A DNA stretch of 9,166 nucleotides, taken from NCBI GenBank assembly GCA_019416395.1, contig DXXH01000095.1:1-9166 (forward strand), in the 5' to 3' direction. The stretch's first letter is position 1, and every line of letters starts with the position of its first letter. This DNA is from Clostridiales bacterium. Lineage in GTDB: Bacteria; Bacillota; Clostridia; Oscillospirales; Acutalibacteraceae. The notes beneath the pieces are model-generated. The model saw only the letters and a program-made list of their open reading frames with translations, was not told the DNA's origin and did no database searches. Of this stretch, positions 1 through 5,756 are shown in pieces. The translations under genes were made by a program, and so were the position numbers.

Positions 1-2
1 TG

Positions 3-1793
3 ATTATTGATGTGGCGGACGCTTCCGCTTTGGAACGAAACCTTTATTTTACTTTACAGCTGATCGAGCTGGGCAAACCGGTAATCCTGGCCCTCAATAT
101 GATGGACATCGTCCAAAAGCGTGGCATGGAAATCGACCTTCACCGGTTGCCGGAAATGTTGGGAATCCCGGTGATTCCCGTATCTGCCCGGCGGAAAACC
201 GGCCTGGATATATTGATGCACGCTGCGGCCCACCACAAGGACCACGCCGAAGACGTAGTGCCCATTCACCATCACACCGAGCAAACCCGTCACCGCCACG
301 ACCACCATGACGAATATGTGATGGTTTACAGCGATGAGATTGAGGATAAAATCGACCTGCTGATGGACGAACTGAAACGCCGTTACCCGGATTTGACAAA
401 TCTGCGGTGGCACGCCATCAAGCTGCTGGAAAACGACACGGAAATCACCCGTGACTACCCGGTGGATTTGCCCAAGGTGTTGGACCGGAGCTATGAAAAG
501 GACATCATCAACCAAAAATACGACTTCATTGACGAGGTCATTCAAGAGGTGCTGGTGAACAAGTCGAAGAAAGAGGCTGTCACCGACAAAGCGGACCAGC
601 TTCTGACCCACCAGGTACTGGGCTTCCCCATCTTCCTGTGTATTATGGCTCTTGTGTTTTTCCTCACTTTTACCGTGGGCGATTGGCTCAAGGGGTATTT
701 CCAGATCGGTCTGGACGTTATTTCCAACGGCGTGTTGTTTGGATTGGAATCCCTGCACGTGGCCCCCATGCTTATTTCCCTGATTGTTGACGGCATTATC
801 GCCGGTGTGGGCGGTATCCTGTTGTTCCTGCCCAACATTTTCATTTTGTTCCTGGCACTGGCCTTTTTGGAAGACAGCGGTTACATGTCTCGAGTGGCCT
901 ATGTGATGGATAGCATCATGGGCAGGCTGGGACTTTCCGGCCGGTCCTTCATTCCCATGATTCTGGGATTTGGCTGCACGGTTCCTGCCATTATGGCTTC
1001 CCGTGCCCTAGAAAACAAGCGTGACCGGTATAAAACCATGCTCATTACCCCGTTCATGTCTTGCAGCGCCAGACTTCCCATTTATGTGCTTTTTTCCGAG
1101 CTCTTCTTCCCCAACAACTCTCTGTTGGTGGCCTATTCCATGTACCTGCTCGGCATTGTGGTGGCTATTTTCTGTGCGTTTCTCATGCACTTAGTCGACA
1201 GGAGAAAGCAGCGGGAAAATTCTCTGCTGATCGAGCTGCCGGAGTATAAAGCCCCCAGCGCCCGGACGATCGCCATTTATGTATGGGAAAAGGTAAAGGA
1301 TTACCTGACCAAGGCCGGTACAACTATTTTTGTGGCGTCCATCATCATGTGGCTGCTGCTGAATTTCGGCCCCACCGGCTACTCCCAGGATATGTCCCAA
1401 ACCTTCGGTTCCATGATCGGACGGCTGATTGTCCCCTTCTTTGTGCCCATCGGTTTGGGCTTCTGGCAAATCGTGGTCGCTTTGATTGCTGGAATCTCCG
1501 CCAAAGAAGTGGTGGTCTCCAGCTGTGCGGTACTGTTTGGCGTGACCAGCATCACTTCTCCCGAGGGTATGGCTTCCTTGATGGGTTCCCTGAATGCCAT
1601 TGGTTTCGGGCCGTTGAATGCTTACGCCTTGATGACCTTCTCCCTGTTGTACGTTCCCTGTGCTGCTACCTTGGCCACCATCAAAAAGGAAACCGGCAGC
1701 TGGGCCCGCATGGGACTGACTGCTCTGTTCCAAATTGTAGTCGCTTGGGTTATCACCTTTATCGTGTATCACATCGGCTTGCTCTTTGTATAA
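3..1793 (+). CDS. feoB: Ferrous iron transporter FeoB, 5'-truncated by the window edge
   Basis: FeoB is a polytopic membrane protein that imports Fe(II) and carries a GTP-binding domain at its N-terminus. The reading frame is already open at base 3, so the gene begins outside the window. About 80-100 residues holding G-box motifs G1-G3 are missing, and the GTG at 12 is an internal valine, not a start. Visible in order: the ERNLY segment that follows the G3 region; the G4 box NMMD near residue 32; a G5-like VSAR near residue 58; a His-rich stretch at about residues 70-99; the helical domain; a first membrane helix near residues 200-220; then two gate-type blocks of membrane helices. The gate blocks include GFGCTVPAIMASR, FMSCSARLPIYVLF and GISAKEVVVSS, which are characteristic of FeoB. 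The stop TAA is part of the ribosome binding site of the next gene. The family is certain; the substrate follows from the family. Confidence 0.97.
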   Translation: MIDVADASALERNLYFTLQLIELGKPVILALNMMDIVQKRGMEIDLHRLPEMLGIPVIPVSARRKTGLDILMHAAAHHKDHAEDVVPIHHHTEQTRHRHDHHDEYVMVYSDEIEDKIDLLMDELKRRYPDLTNLRWHAIKLLENDTEITRDYPVDLPKVLDRSYEKDIINQKYDFIDEVIQEVLVNKSKKEAVTDKADQLLTHQVLGFPIFLCIMALVFFLTFTVGDWLKGYFQIGLDVISNGVLFGLESLHVAPMLISLIVDGIIAGVGGILLFLPNIFILFLALAFLEDSGYMSRVAYVMDSIMGRLGLSGRSFIPMILGFGCTVPAIMASRALENKRDRYKTMLITPFMSCSARLPIYVLFSELFFPNNSLLVAYSMYLLGIVVAIFCAFLMHLVDRRKQRENSLLIELPEYKAPSARTIAIYVWEKVKDYLTKAGTTIFVASIIMWLLLNFGPTGYSQDMSQTFGSMIGRLIVPFFVPIGLGFWQIVVALIAGISAKEVVVSSCAVLFGVTSITSPEGMASLMGSLNAIGFGPLNAYALMTFSLLYVPCAATLATIKKETGSWARMGLTALFQIVVAWVITFIVYHIGLLFV

Positions 1794-1803
1794 GGAGACA
1801 ATT

Positions 1804-1947
1804 ATGGGACCTTTTATCACGATTCTGCTTTGCGCTGTCATTCTTGTGGCTGTGATTTTCGCCATACGTTCCATCAGAAACCGAAAATCCTGTCATGGAG
1901 ATTGTGCGCACTGTGCTGGGTGTAGCTTGCCAAAAAAGAATCTTTGA
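1804..1947 (+). CDS. FeoB-associated Cys-rich small membrane protein
   Basis: This is a 47-residue protein with one membrane helix (about residues 4-23) followed by a basic stretch and a cysteine cluster CHGDCAHCAGC (Cys30, 34, 37 and 40); a further Cys10 lies in the helix. Size, layout and position directly after feoB match the FeoB-associated Cys-rich membrane protein family of Firmicutes. Its biochemical role is not settled, but the cluster could bind iron or take part in redox chemistry near the FeoB pore. The start is ATG 1804, with AAGGAG at 1792-1797 and a 6-nt spacer. That Shine-Dalgarno overlaps the feoB stop codon (1791-1793), so translation of the two genes is probably coupled. A terminator follows 5 nt after the stop, so this is the last gene of the iron operon. 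Confidence 0.9.
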   Translation: MGPFITILLCAVILVAVIFAIRSIRNRKSCHGDCAHCAGCSLPKKNL

Positions 1948-1952
1948 GCGCG

Positions 1953-1985
1953 AAAAGCCGCCGGAATTCCTCCCGGCGGCTTTTT
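1953..1985. terminator. Bidirectional intrinsic terminator between the feo genes and the convergent gene
   Basis: A 12-bp perfect stem (1953-1964 with 1973-1984, GC-rich core AGCCGCCGG/CCGGCGGCT) closes an 8-nt loop. Read on the + strand it ends in TTTTT; read on the - strand the run of A at 1953-1956 gives TTTT. It sits between a + strand gene ending at 1947 and a - strand gene ending at 1998, so it can serve both. Confidence 0.93.
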
Positions 1986-1997
1986 ATACCCCATATT

Positions 1998-3275
1998 TTA
2001 AAGCTGGATCAACCCTTCGTTGACCATCTCCTGAGCCGCTAAAAGCATGCCCAGCTGACCGCTGTGATAGTTAAGTCCTCCCTGCATCCAGGCTGCATAG
2101 GGCTCCCGCAAAGGAGCGTCAGCGGAAAGCTCAATGGAAGACCCTAGGGTAAACGCTCCCGCCGCCATAATCACCTGACTGTCGTAACCAGGCATATCAC
2201 TGGGCTCCGGCACCACAAAAGAATCCACTGGCGCCCCCTTTTGTACCCCCCGGCAAAAGGCAATCAGGTTTTCTGGGTTTTCCAAAAGCATCACTTGGAT
2301 AATATCCCCCCGTTTTTCTTCCGGTGTAGGAGTGACTCCAAATCCCAGCTGTGAGAACAGCGCCGAAGCGAAAACCGCTGTTTTCAAAGCCTCGCCCGCC
2401 ACATGGGGCGCATGGAAAGCACCCATGAACAGCTCCCGATTATTGCCCAAGGTACAGCCAATCTCCCTGCCAGTACCGGGAGTCGTCAAACGGTATGAAC
2501 AAAGCTCTACCAAGTCGTGACGGCCCGCTATGTATCCGCCTGTAGGTGCAATACCGCCACCAGGATTTTTAATCAGGGAACCAGCGATAATATCCGCCCC
2601 TACTGCCAGCGGTTCTTCCCGCTCCACAAACTCTCCATAGCAGTTGTCCACCATGACAATCGCTTTGGGTGCTTTCCGCTTGGCGATCTTCACAATGGGG
2701 GCAATGTCTTCCACCCGAAGAGAAGGCCGCAAGCTGTATCCCCGGGAACGCTGGATATAAATCATCCGGTACTCCGGTGTGATCCGTTGTTCCATAGCTT
2801 CCAGATCAGGGGTGCCGTCAGGACGCAGCTCAATCTGTTCGTACTGAATGCCAAACTCCTTCAAACAGCCTTTCTCTTCCCTACCATTCATGCCAATCAC
2901 GCCTTGAATGGTATCATAAGGCGTTCCGGTTACGCAGAGCATTTTATCCCCAGGCCGCAGCATTCCAAACAGCGCTACTGTCAGAGTGTGGGTTCCGCTG
3001 ACAAAATTGTACCGCACCAAGGCGTCTTCTGCGCCAAAAGCCGCCGCATAAACTTGATCCAGCACATCGCGGCCACGATCTCCATAGCCATACCCGGTAC
3101 TTCCCACAAAGTGGCTTTCGCTGACCCCAGCCTGATTGAACGCCGCCAGCATCTTCTGCTGGTTGTACCGTTGCACTTCCTCAATCTCCTGAAACTGGGG
3201 TTCCGCCAATGCTTCCGCCTTTTGCGCTGCTTCCAGCAATTTTTCATTGATTTTGAAATAGGGATATACGTTCAT
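1998..3275 (-). CDS. Methionine gamma-lyase family PLP-dependent enzyme (YnbB / 'aluminum resistance protein' type)
   Basis: This 425-residue fold-type I PLP enzyme belongs to the family annotated as methionine gamma-lyase-like or, historically, aluminum resistance protein. Members are expected to act on sulfur amino acids such as methionine or cystathionine, but substrates are poorly tested. Visible: an N-terminal helical part; a glycine-rich STGYGYGDRGRD at 59-70; SGTHT near 93-97 in the phosphate-binding region; MVDNCYGEF with Asp210, the likely partner of the PLP ring nitrogen; and GSLIKNPGGG with Lys236 as the likely Schiff-base lysine. Length is normal for the family. The start ATG has AAGGAG (bases 3283-3288) with a 7-nt spacer. 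The stop codon of the upstream acetyltransferase (3287-3289) overlaps this Shine-Dalgarno, so the two genes form a coupled pair. The exact reaction is inference. Confidence 0.9.
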   Translation of the reverse strand: MNVYPYFKINEKLLEAAQKAEALAEPQFQEIEEVQRYNQQKMLAAFNQAGVSESHFVGSTGYGYGDRGRDVLDQVYAAAFGAEDALVRYNFVSGTHTLTVALFGMLRPGDKMLCVTGTPYDTIQGVIGMNGREEKGCLKEFGIQYEQIELRPDGTPDLEAMEQRITPEYRMIYIQRSRGYSLRPSLRVEDIAPIVKIAKRKAPKAIVMVDNCYGEFVEREEPLAVGADIIAGSLIKNPGGGIAPTGGYIAGRHDLVELCSYRLTTPGTGREIGCTLGNNRELFMGAFHAPHVAGEALKTAVFASALFSQLGFGVTPTPEEKRGDIIQVMLLENPENLIAFCRGVQKGAPVDSFVVPEPSDMPGYDSQVIMAAGAFTLGSSIELSADAPLREPYAAWMQGGLNYHSGQLGMLLAAQEMVNEGLIQL

Positions 3276-3286
3276 TTCTTCTCTCC

Positions 3287-4018
3287 TTACAACTTAACAT
3301 GAACCCAGGTATCTGTTTTTGTGTAACCCAAGCCTTTATAGAATTCCTTGTTCTTATTCTGCTCCCGGAATACATACAGCGTCTTTCCCGGGAAATAGCT
3401 CTCAATCCGCCGCACCAGCTGCGTACCCAACCCCTGCCGGCGAAACTCTCGCCGGACCGCTAAGGCCGATAAAATCGCTCCCCGCTGGCTGACACTAGAC
3501 ACAACTCCGCAACCCTTGATCCCATCGTCACCAGGGATTGTAAGGGCAAGCGCTCCCTGATGCCGCAATTTGTGGGATAAATCCAGGTAAAAAGGCTCAA
3601 ATTCTCCCACCATACCGTTTTCTTCCAACATGGCGTAAATCTCCCGGATATTCACCGGCGGGGGCGATTCACTTGGGGGTTCCCCAGGCTTTAACACCCG
3701 TTTCAGCACATCCCCAGTTTCAAAGGGGGGCAAAGCCATAGCTTCCGCATTGCGCACAGCGCAAAGAGCCTCACGCGCGCCTGCCACCCAAAGAAATTCA
3801 CGGGCTGCCTCTCCATGGATCACTGTACCAGAAAGCAGCATGGCCCCATCGACCAGGCAATAGACCACATCTTCTTCCGTATCCAGCCAGAAACAGGCAA
3901 AACTCCTGTCAAACCCATAGACATTGGCCATGGAAGCGATCTTGCAGCCAAACGGTGTCTTTTCGCAAAGCGAAAGCAAGCGTAGCTTTTCCTCTTCACG
4001 TTCCACCAAGCGGATCAT
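3287..4018 (-). CDS. GNAT family N-acetyltransferase with an extra N-terminal half
   Basis: This 243-residue protein has a GNAT fold in its C-terminal half. The acetyl-CoA-binding motif A is visible as the REFRRQGLGTQLVRRI stretch (about 190-205; RRQGLG carries the Q/RxxGxG signature), preceded by a strand (AILSALAVR). It is followed by KTLYVFREQNKNKEFYKGLGY, the usual motif B region with an Asn and the Tyr-Lys-Gly-Leu-Gly-Tyr ending. Residues 1-130 do not show a second clear motif A and may be a degenerate GNAT copy or a substrate-recognition domain. The start ATG follows a GGAGG with a 6-nt spacer. The substrate is unknown. It overlaps the control region of the downstream PLP enzyme, which suggests joint expression. 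A secG terminator lies just upstream and no strong promoter is seen in the 109-nt gap, so transcription may depend on read-through. Confidence 0.87.
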   Translation of the reverse strand: MIRLVEREEEKLRLLSLCEKTPFGCKIASMANVYGFDRSFACFWLDTEEDVVYCLVDGAMLLSGTVIHGEAAREFLWVAGAREALCAVRNAEAMALPPFETGDVLKRVLKPGEPPSESPPPVNIREIYAMLEENGMVGEFEPFYLDLSHKLRHQGALALTIPGDDGIKGCGVVSSVSQRGAILSALAVRREFRRQGLGTQLVRRIESYFPGKTLYVFREQNKNKEFYKGLGYTKTDTWVHVKL

Positions 4019-4040
4019 ACCGTTCCTCCCGTCTTCATAG

Positions 4041-4071
4041 AAAAAACGCCCCGCAAAATCGCGGAGCGCGT
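4041..4071 (-). terminator. Intrinsic terminator after secG
   Basis: On the - strand an 8-bp stem (4061-4068 with 4047-4054, one G-T wobble, CGCTCCGC/GCGGGGCG) closes a 6-nt loop and is followed by TTTTTT (4041-4046). It lies about 60 nt after the secG stop and before the acetyltransferase gene. Confidence 0.85.
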
Positions 4072-4127
4072 TTCGAGTTACATTCGGTTATGCTCCCGCC
4101 TAAAAGGCAAGACTGACTTTTCCTCTG

Positions 4128-4379
4128 TTATTTCACCACGAAATACATGAGAATATTTGTCACAATGACCAGGACGAAAAAGCCGATAGCGATCACTTTG
4201 GTCCAGCGGCTGAGAAAAGCGTCAACAGACCGGGCCTTGTTCTTGGACAGGAAGGTGTCGGCGCCACCGGTAACCACACCCAAATTCTTCTGGCTGCCTT
4301 CCTGCAGCAAAATCACAATAATGATGGCGATCGCGAACAGCATCAGCACGATGCCCAGTACAATTTCCAAAGCGTTCAT
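4128..4379 (-). CDS. secG: Preprotein translocase subunit SecG
   Basis: SecG is the small non-essential subunit of the SecYEG channel in the cytoplasmic membrane. The 83-residue protein has the standard layout: membrane helix 1 (about 4-24), the conserved cytoplasmic turn LLQEGSQKNLG, a Gly/Thr-rich loop with GGADTFLSKNKA, and membrane helix 2 (about 60-80). The frame is open further upstream to 4439, but the ATG at 4379 is chosen: it has AGGAGG at 4392-4397, and the product then begins MNALEIVLG, the normal SecG N-terminus. The longer reading would add 20 residues without family likeness. It is a single-gene unit with its own promoter and terminator. In many Firmicutes secG is followed by rnr and smpB; here it is followed by an acetyltransferase gene instead. 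Confidence 0.95.
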   Translation of the reverse strand: MNALEIVLGIVLMLFAIAIIIVILLQEGSQKNLGVVTGGADTFLSKNKARSVDAFLSRWTKVIAIGFFVLVIVTNILMYFVVK

Positions 4380-4391
4380 TTCTGTCTGATT

Positions 4392-4397
4392 CCTCCT
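4392..4397 (-). promoter_or_regulatory. secG ribosome binding site
   Basis: AGGAGG lies 12 nt before ATG 4379. The spacing is longer than usual, but this is the only strong Shine-Dalgarno near a candidate start, and it rules out the longer reading from 4439. Confidence 0.75.
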
Positions 4398-4508
4398 AAA
4401 GTGGTTCACGAAATCCCCGAAACAAGGGGTAAATCCCACACCTGTGGTGTGCCTTTCGTTGCCAGCCTGAGGGTGAATCTTCCCAAAAGGCCCGCACCGT
4501 AAATTCCT
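4398..4508 (-). other. secG 5' leader with competing hairpins
   Basis: The secG transcript would have a leader of about 130 nt. It contains a short perfect hairpin CACACC/GGTGTG (4437-4442 with 4446-4451). Closer to the gene lies a two-part stem: GTGG/CCAC (4436-4439 with 4401-4404) enclosing CCCC/GGGG (4426-4429 with 4415-4418). Bases 4437-4439 belong to both stems, so they cannot form together. The second ends only a few bases before the Shine-Dalgarno. A regulatory role is inference; the pairings are read directly. Confidence 0.4.
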
Positions 4509-4514
4509 TTAGCT

Positions 4515-4543
4515 ATCATACCATATTCGAGGAAATTTTGCAA
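4515..4543 (-). promoter_or_regulatory. secG promoter (sigma-A type)
   Basis: On the - strand TTGCAA (4538-4543) is followed after exactly 17 bp by TATGAT (4515-4520), close to the sigma-A consensus. Transcription should begin near 4508. Confidence 0.8.
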
Positions 4544-4571
4544 GCCGGAAACTTTGAAAAATTTCCAAAGT
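4531..4571. repeat. Overlapping dyad symmetries between divergent promoters
   Basis: GGAAATTTT (4531-4539) is an exact inverted copy of AAAATTTCC (4558-4566). ACTTTG (4551-4556) is an exact inverted copy of CAAAGT (4566-4571), and the bases between make an imperfect palindrome centred near 4561. These symmetries cover the -35 of secG and the proposed -35 of the + strand RNA, as an operator would. AT-rich bias could explain part of this. Confidence 0.4.
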
Positions 4572-4584
4572 ATTGGTGCATAAA
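4554..4584 (+). promoter_or_regulatory. Possible promoter for the + strand structured RNA
   Basis: TTGAAA (4554-4559) is a good -35. The best -10 candidate is CATAAA (4579-4584) at a 19-bp spacing, longer than ideal; at 17 bp the hexamer is the poorer TGCATA. The call is supported mainly by the strong + strand terminator about 185 nt downstream. Confidence 0.35.
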
Positions 4585-4587
4585 CTC

Positions 4588-4770
4588 CGCCAAGTTGCCC
4601 ATACTAGGAACAAGCGGCCAGGAAAGCGTTTGCTGCCTGGGAGAACAGGGATATTGTCCATCAGGACCGGAGCCCACTGGGTTTCGAGGCATACCCACGT
4701 TCAATCGGGCTCCGGCTGCTCGCCCTTTGGCGTTCTCTTTACGGGAACCGTCAAAGGGCCAGTTTTTTTA
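4588..4770 (+). ncRNA. Candidate structured small RNA, family not recognised
   Basis: This + strand segment folds strongly and lacks a convincing coding frame. Stems read directly: CCAGG/CCTGG with an inner AGC/GCT (4618-4640); GTCC/GGAC with an ATCA loop (4656-4667); a 9-bp perfect stem CCGGAGCCC/GGGCTCCGG (4667-4675 with 4707-4715) containing TGGGT/ACCCA (4678-4682 with 4693-4697); and the terminator hairpin at 4722-4759. Alternative pairings exist: GAGAAC (4641-4646) with GTTCTC (4732-4737), and CGCCAA (4588-4593) with TTGGCG (4727-4732). Both would compete with the terminator. No + strand gene follows, so a free small RNA is more likely than a riboswitch. It does not show the SRP RNA apical loop, a tmRNA 3' end or a tRNA cloverleaf. 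6S RNA fits the length but not obviously the single-rod fold. The 5' end is approximate. Confidence 0.5.
4722..4769 (+). terminator. Strong + strand intrinsic terminator
   Basis: An 11-bp stem (4722-4732 with 4749-4759, one G-T wobble, core GCCCTTTG/CAAAGGGC) can extend by TTC/GAA across a one-base bulge. It is followed after CAG by TTTTTTT (4763-4769). No + strand protein gene precedes it within reach, so it implies a + strand non-coding transcript. Confidence 0.75.
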
Positions 4771-4781
4771 TGGGCAGAAAT

Positions 4782-4805
4782 CAGGCCCGCTCACTGGCGG
4801 GCCTG
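4782..4805 (-). terminator. Probable terminator hairpin after the nucleotidyltransferase gene
   Basis: A 9-bp perfect stem CAGGCCCGC/GCGGGCCTG closes a 6-nt loop, 10 nt after the stop codon at 4816. On the - strand only ATTTCT follows, so the U-tract is weak. Position and stem strength support a terminator, possibly an imperfect one that allows some read-through toward secG. Confidence 0.6.
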
Positions 4806-4815
4806 CAAAAACTTC

Positions 4816-5736
4816 TTATTTCCAGAGCGGAGCGGGATACACCCCTTTTTCTGTCATGGATCGAATGGCGTTCACTACGGTTTCCTTGTCTTCCTTATAT
4901 GTGACCCCATACCACTTATCCCCGGAAGAAAGCACGGTCACCTGGGCTATCTCCTGAGCCAGCAAGTCGTTTACCACAAAGGGCAGGAAAAACTCAGCCT
5001 TCTCCGGATTCTTCGGCACATCTTCCCGGAAAAACCGGCGGAAATCCGTTTCCAAAGCCTGGGTGAAGCTGGGTGTAAATCCCCACAAATTCATGGAAAC
5101 CACTGCTTCCGGCGAAAGTGACGTCCAGGATTTCCCATCGTCCTCGGTAAACGCAATTCCGTCTCCACGCTTTTCAATGTGGGTGCGCTCGGTAATGCTT
5201 TGAAGCTTCCCGTTCTCTGTTTGACATACACCCCGGGATACATAACCGTGTTCGGTAACTGTGTTTTTCAGGTAATACCCTACCATGGCAAAATCAAGCT
5301 TTTCACCGTCTTTGGCGTTTTTCAAAAACTGGTAGATCTTCTCAAACGCTTCCCGGCCATAAAAATCGTCGGCGTTAATCACGGCGTAAGGAGCGTCCCC
5401 AAGTACCCGGGCCGCCGTAAGGGTAGCATGACCTGTCCCCCAGGGCTTCACACGGCCTTGAGGCACCTCAAATCCTTCCGGCACATCCTGAAGCTTCTGA
5501 AATACCCACTCGATCTCCATATACTGAGAGGCCTTTTGAAAGACCGCTTCTTGAAAATCGGGCAAAAGCTCCTCCTTAATGATGAAAACAGCCTTTTTGA
5601 AACCTGCCCGCCGGGCGTCAAACAGGGAATAATCAATGATCTTCTCCCCACACGTCCCTACAGGATCTATTTGCTTTAAGCCGCCATAGCGGCTGCCCAT
5701 GCCGGCAGCCATGATGACCAGTACAGGATCACTCAC
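4816..5736 (-). CDS. Sugar-phosphate-type nucleotidyltransferase
   Basis: This 306-residue protein has a nucleotidyltransferase (Rossmann-like, GT-A type) fold. It should join an NTP to a phosphorylated sugar or alcohol to form an activated donor in the cytoplasm. Visible: strand 1 plus the nucleotide-binding loop MAAGMGSRYGGLKQ (9-22) with Lys21 in the usual catalytic position; WGTGHA (99-104), which contacts the base or sugar; NADDFYG (121-127), where the Asp residues are placed to bind the metal; and MNLWGF near residue 200. The first loop differs from the classical GalU signature, so a UDP-glucose assignment is not justified. The start is GTG with a GGTGGAG just upstream, 20 nt after the LCP stop, making it the last gene of the LCP operon. 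This suggests a donor for a wall polymer or capsule; the substrate is unknown. Confidence 0.85.
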   Translation of the reverse strand: MSDPVLVIMAAGMGSRYGGLKQIDPVGTCGEKIIDYSLFDARRAGFKKAVFIIKEELLPDFQEAVFQKASQYMEIEWVFQKLQDVPEGFEVPQGRVKPWGTGHATLTAARVLGDAPYAVINADDFYGREAFEKIYQFLKNAKDGEKLDFAMVGYYLKNTVTEHGYVSRGVCQTENGKLQSITERTHIEKRGDGIAFTEDDGKSWTSLSPEAVVSMNLWGFTPSFTQALETDFRRFFREDVPKNPEKAEFFLPFVVNDLLAQEIAQVTVLSSGDKWYGVTYKEDKETVVNAIRSMTEKGVYPAPLWK

Positions 5737-5756
5737 AGTACTCCACCCTTTCTCTG

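Noticed and set aside
54..758. Long - strand open frame opposite feoB (234 codons)
   Set aside because: It is antisense to a well-matched FeoB frame, has no start signal, and shows no family likeness.
1191..1874. Long - strand open frame opposite the end of feoB and the Cys-rich gene (227 codons)
   Set aside because: It lies opposite two convincing + strand genes, and its composition looks like a reversed membrane-protein frame.
2517..3302. + strand open frame of 261 codons
   Set aside because: It is antisense to the PLP enzyme, whose motifs and ribosome binding site are clear.
4380..4439. Upstream extension of secG to an earlier ATG
   Set aside because: It would add 20 residues unlike SecG and would place the Shine-Dalgarno inside the coding region.
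4678..4715. tRNA-like GTTCAATC resembling a T-loop
   Set aside because: The flanking bases cannot form a T-stem, and there is no acceptor stem, anticodon arm or cloverleaf.
4588..4770. SRP RNA or tmRNA as identity of the + strand RNA
   Set aside because: The conserved SRP apical loop (GGAAG...AGCAG pattern) and the tmRNA tRNA-like 3' end are both absent on either strand.
4538..4957. + strand frames of 139 and 182 codons in the secG-nucleotidyltransferase gap
   Set aside because: They run through two strong hairpins and a T7 terminator into the antisense of a real gene, with no ribosome binding site or family likeness.
4816..5736. Naming the nucleotidyltransferase GalU
   Set aside because: The nucleotide-binding loop differs from the GalU signature, so only the broader family is supported.
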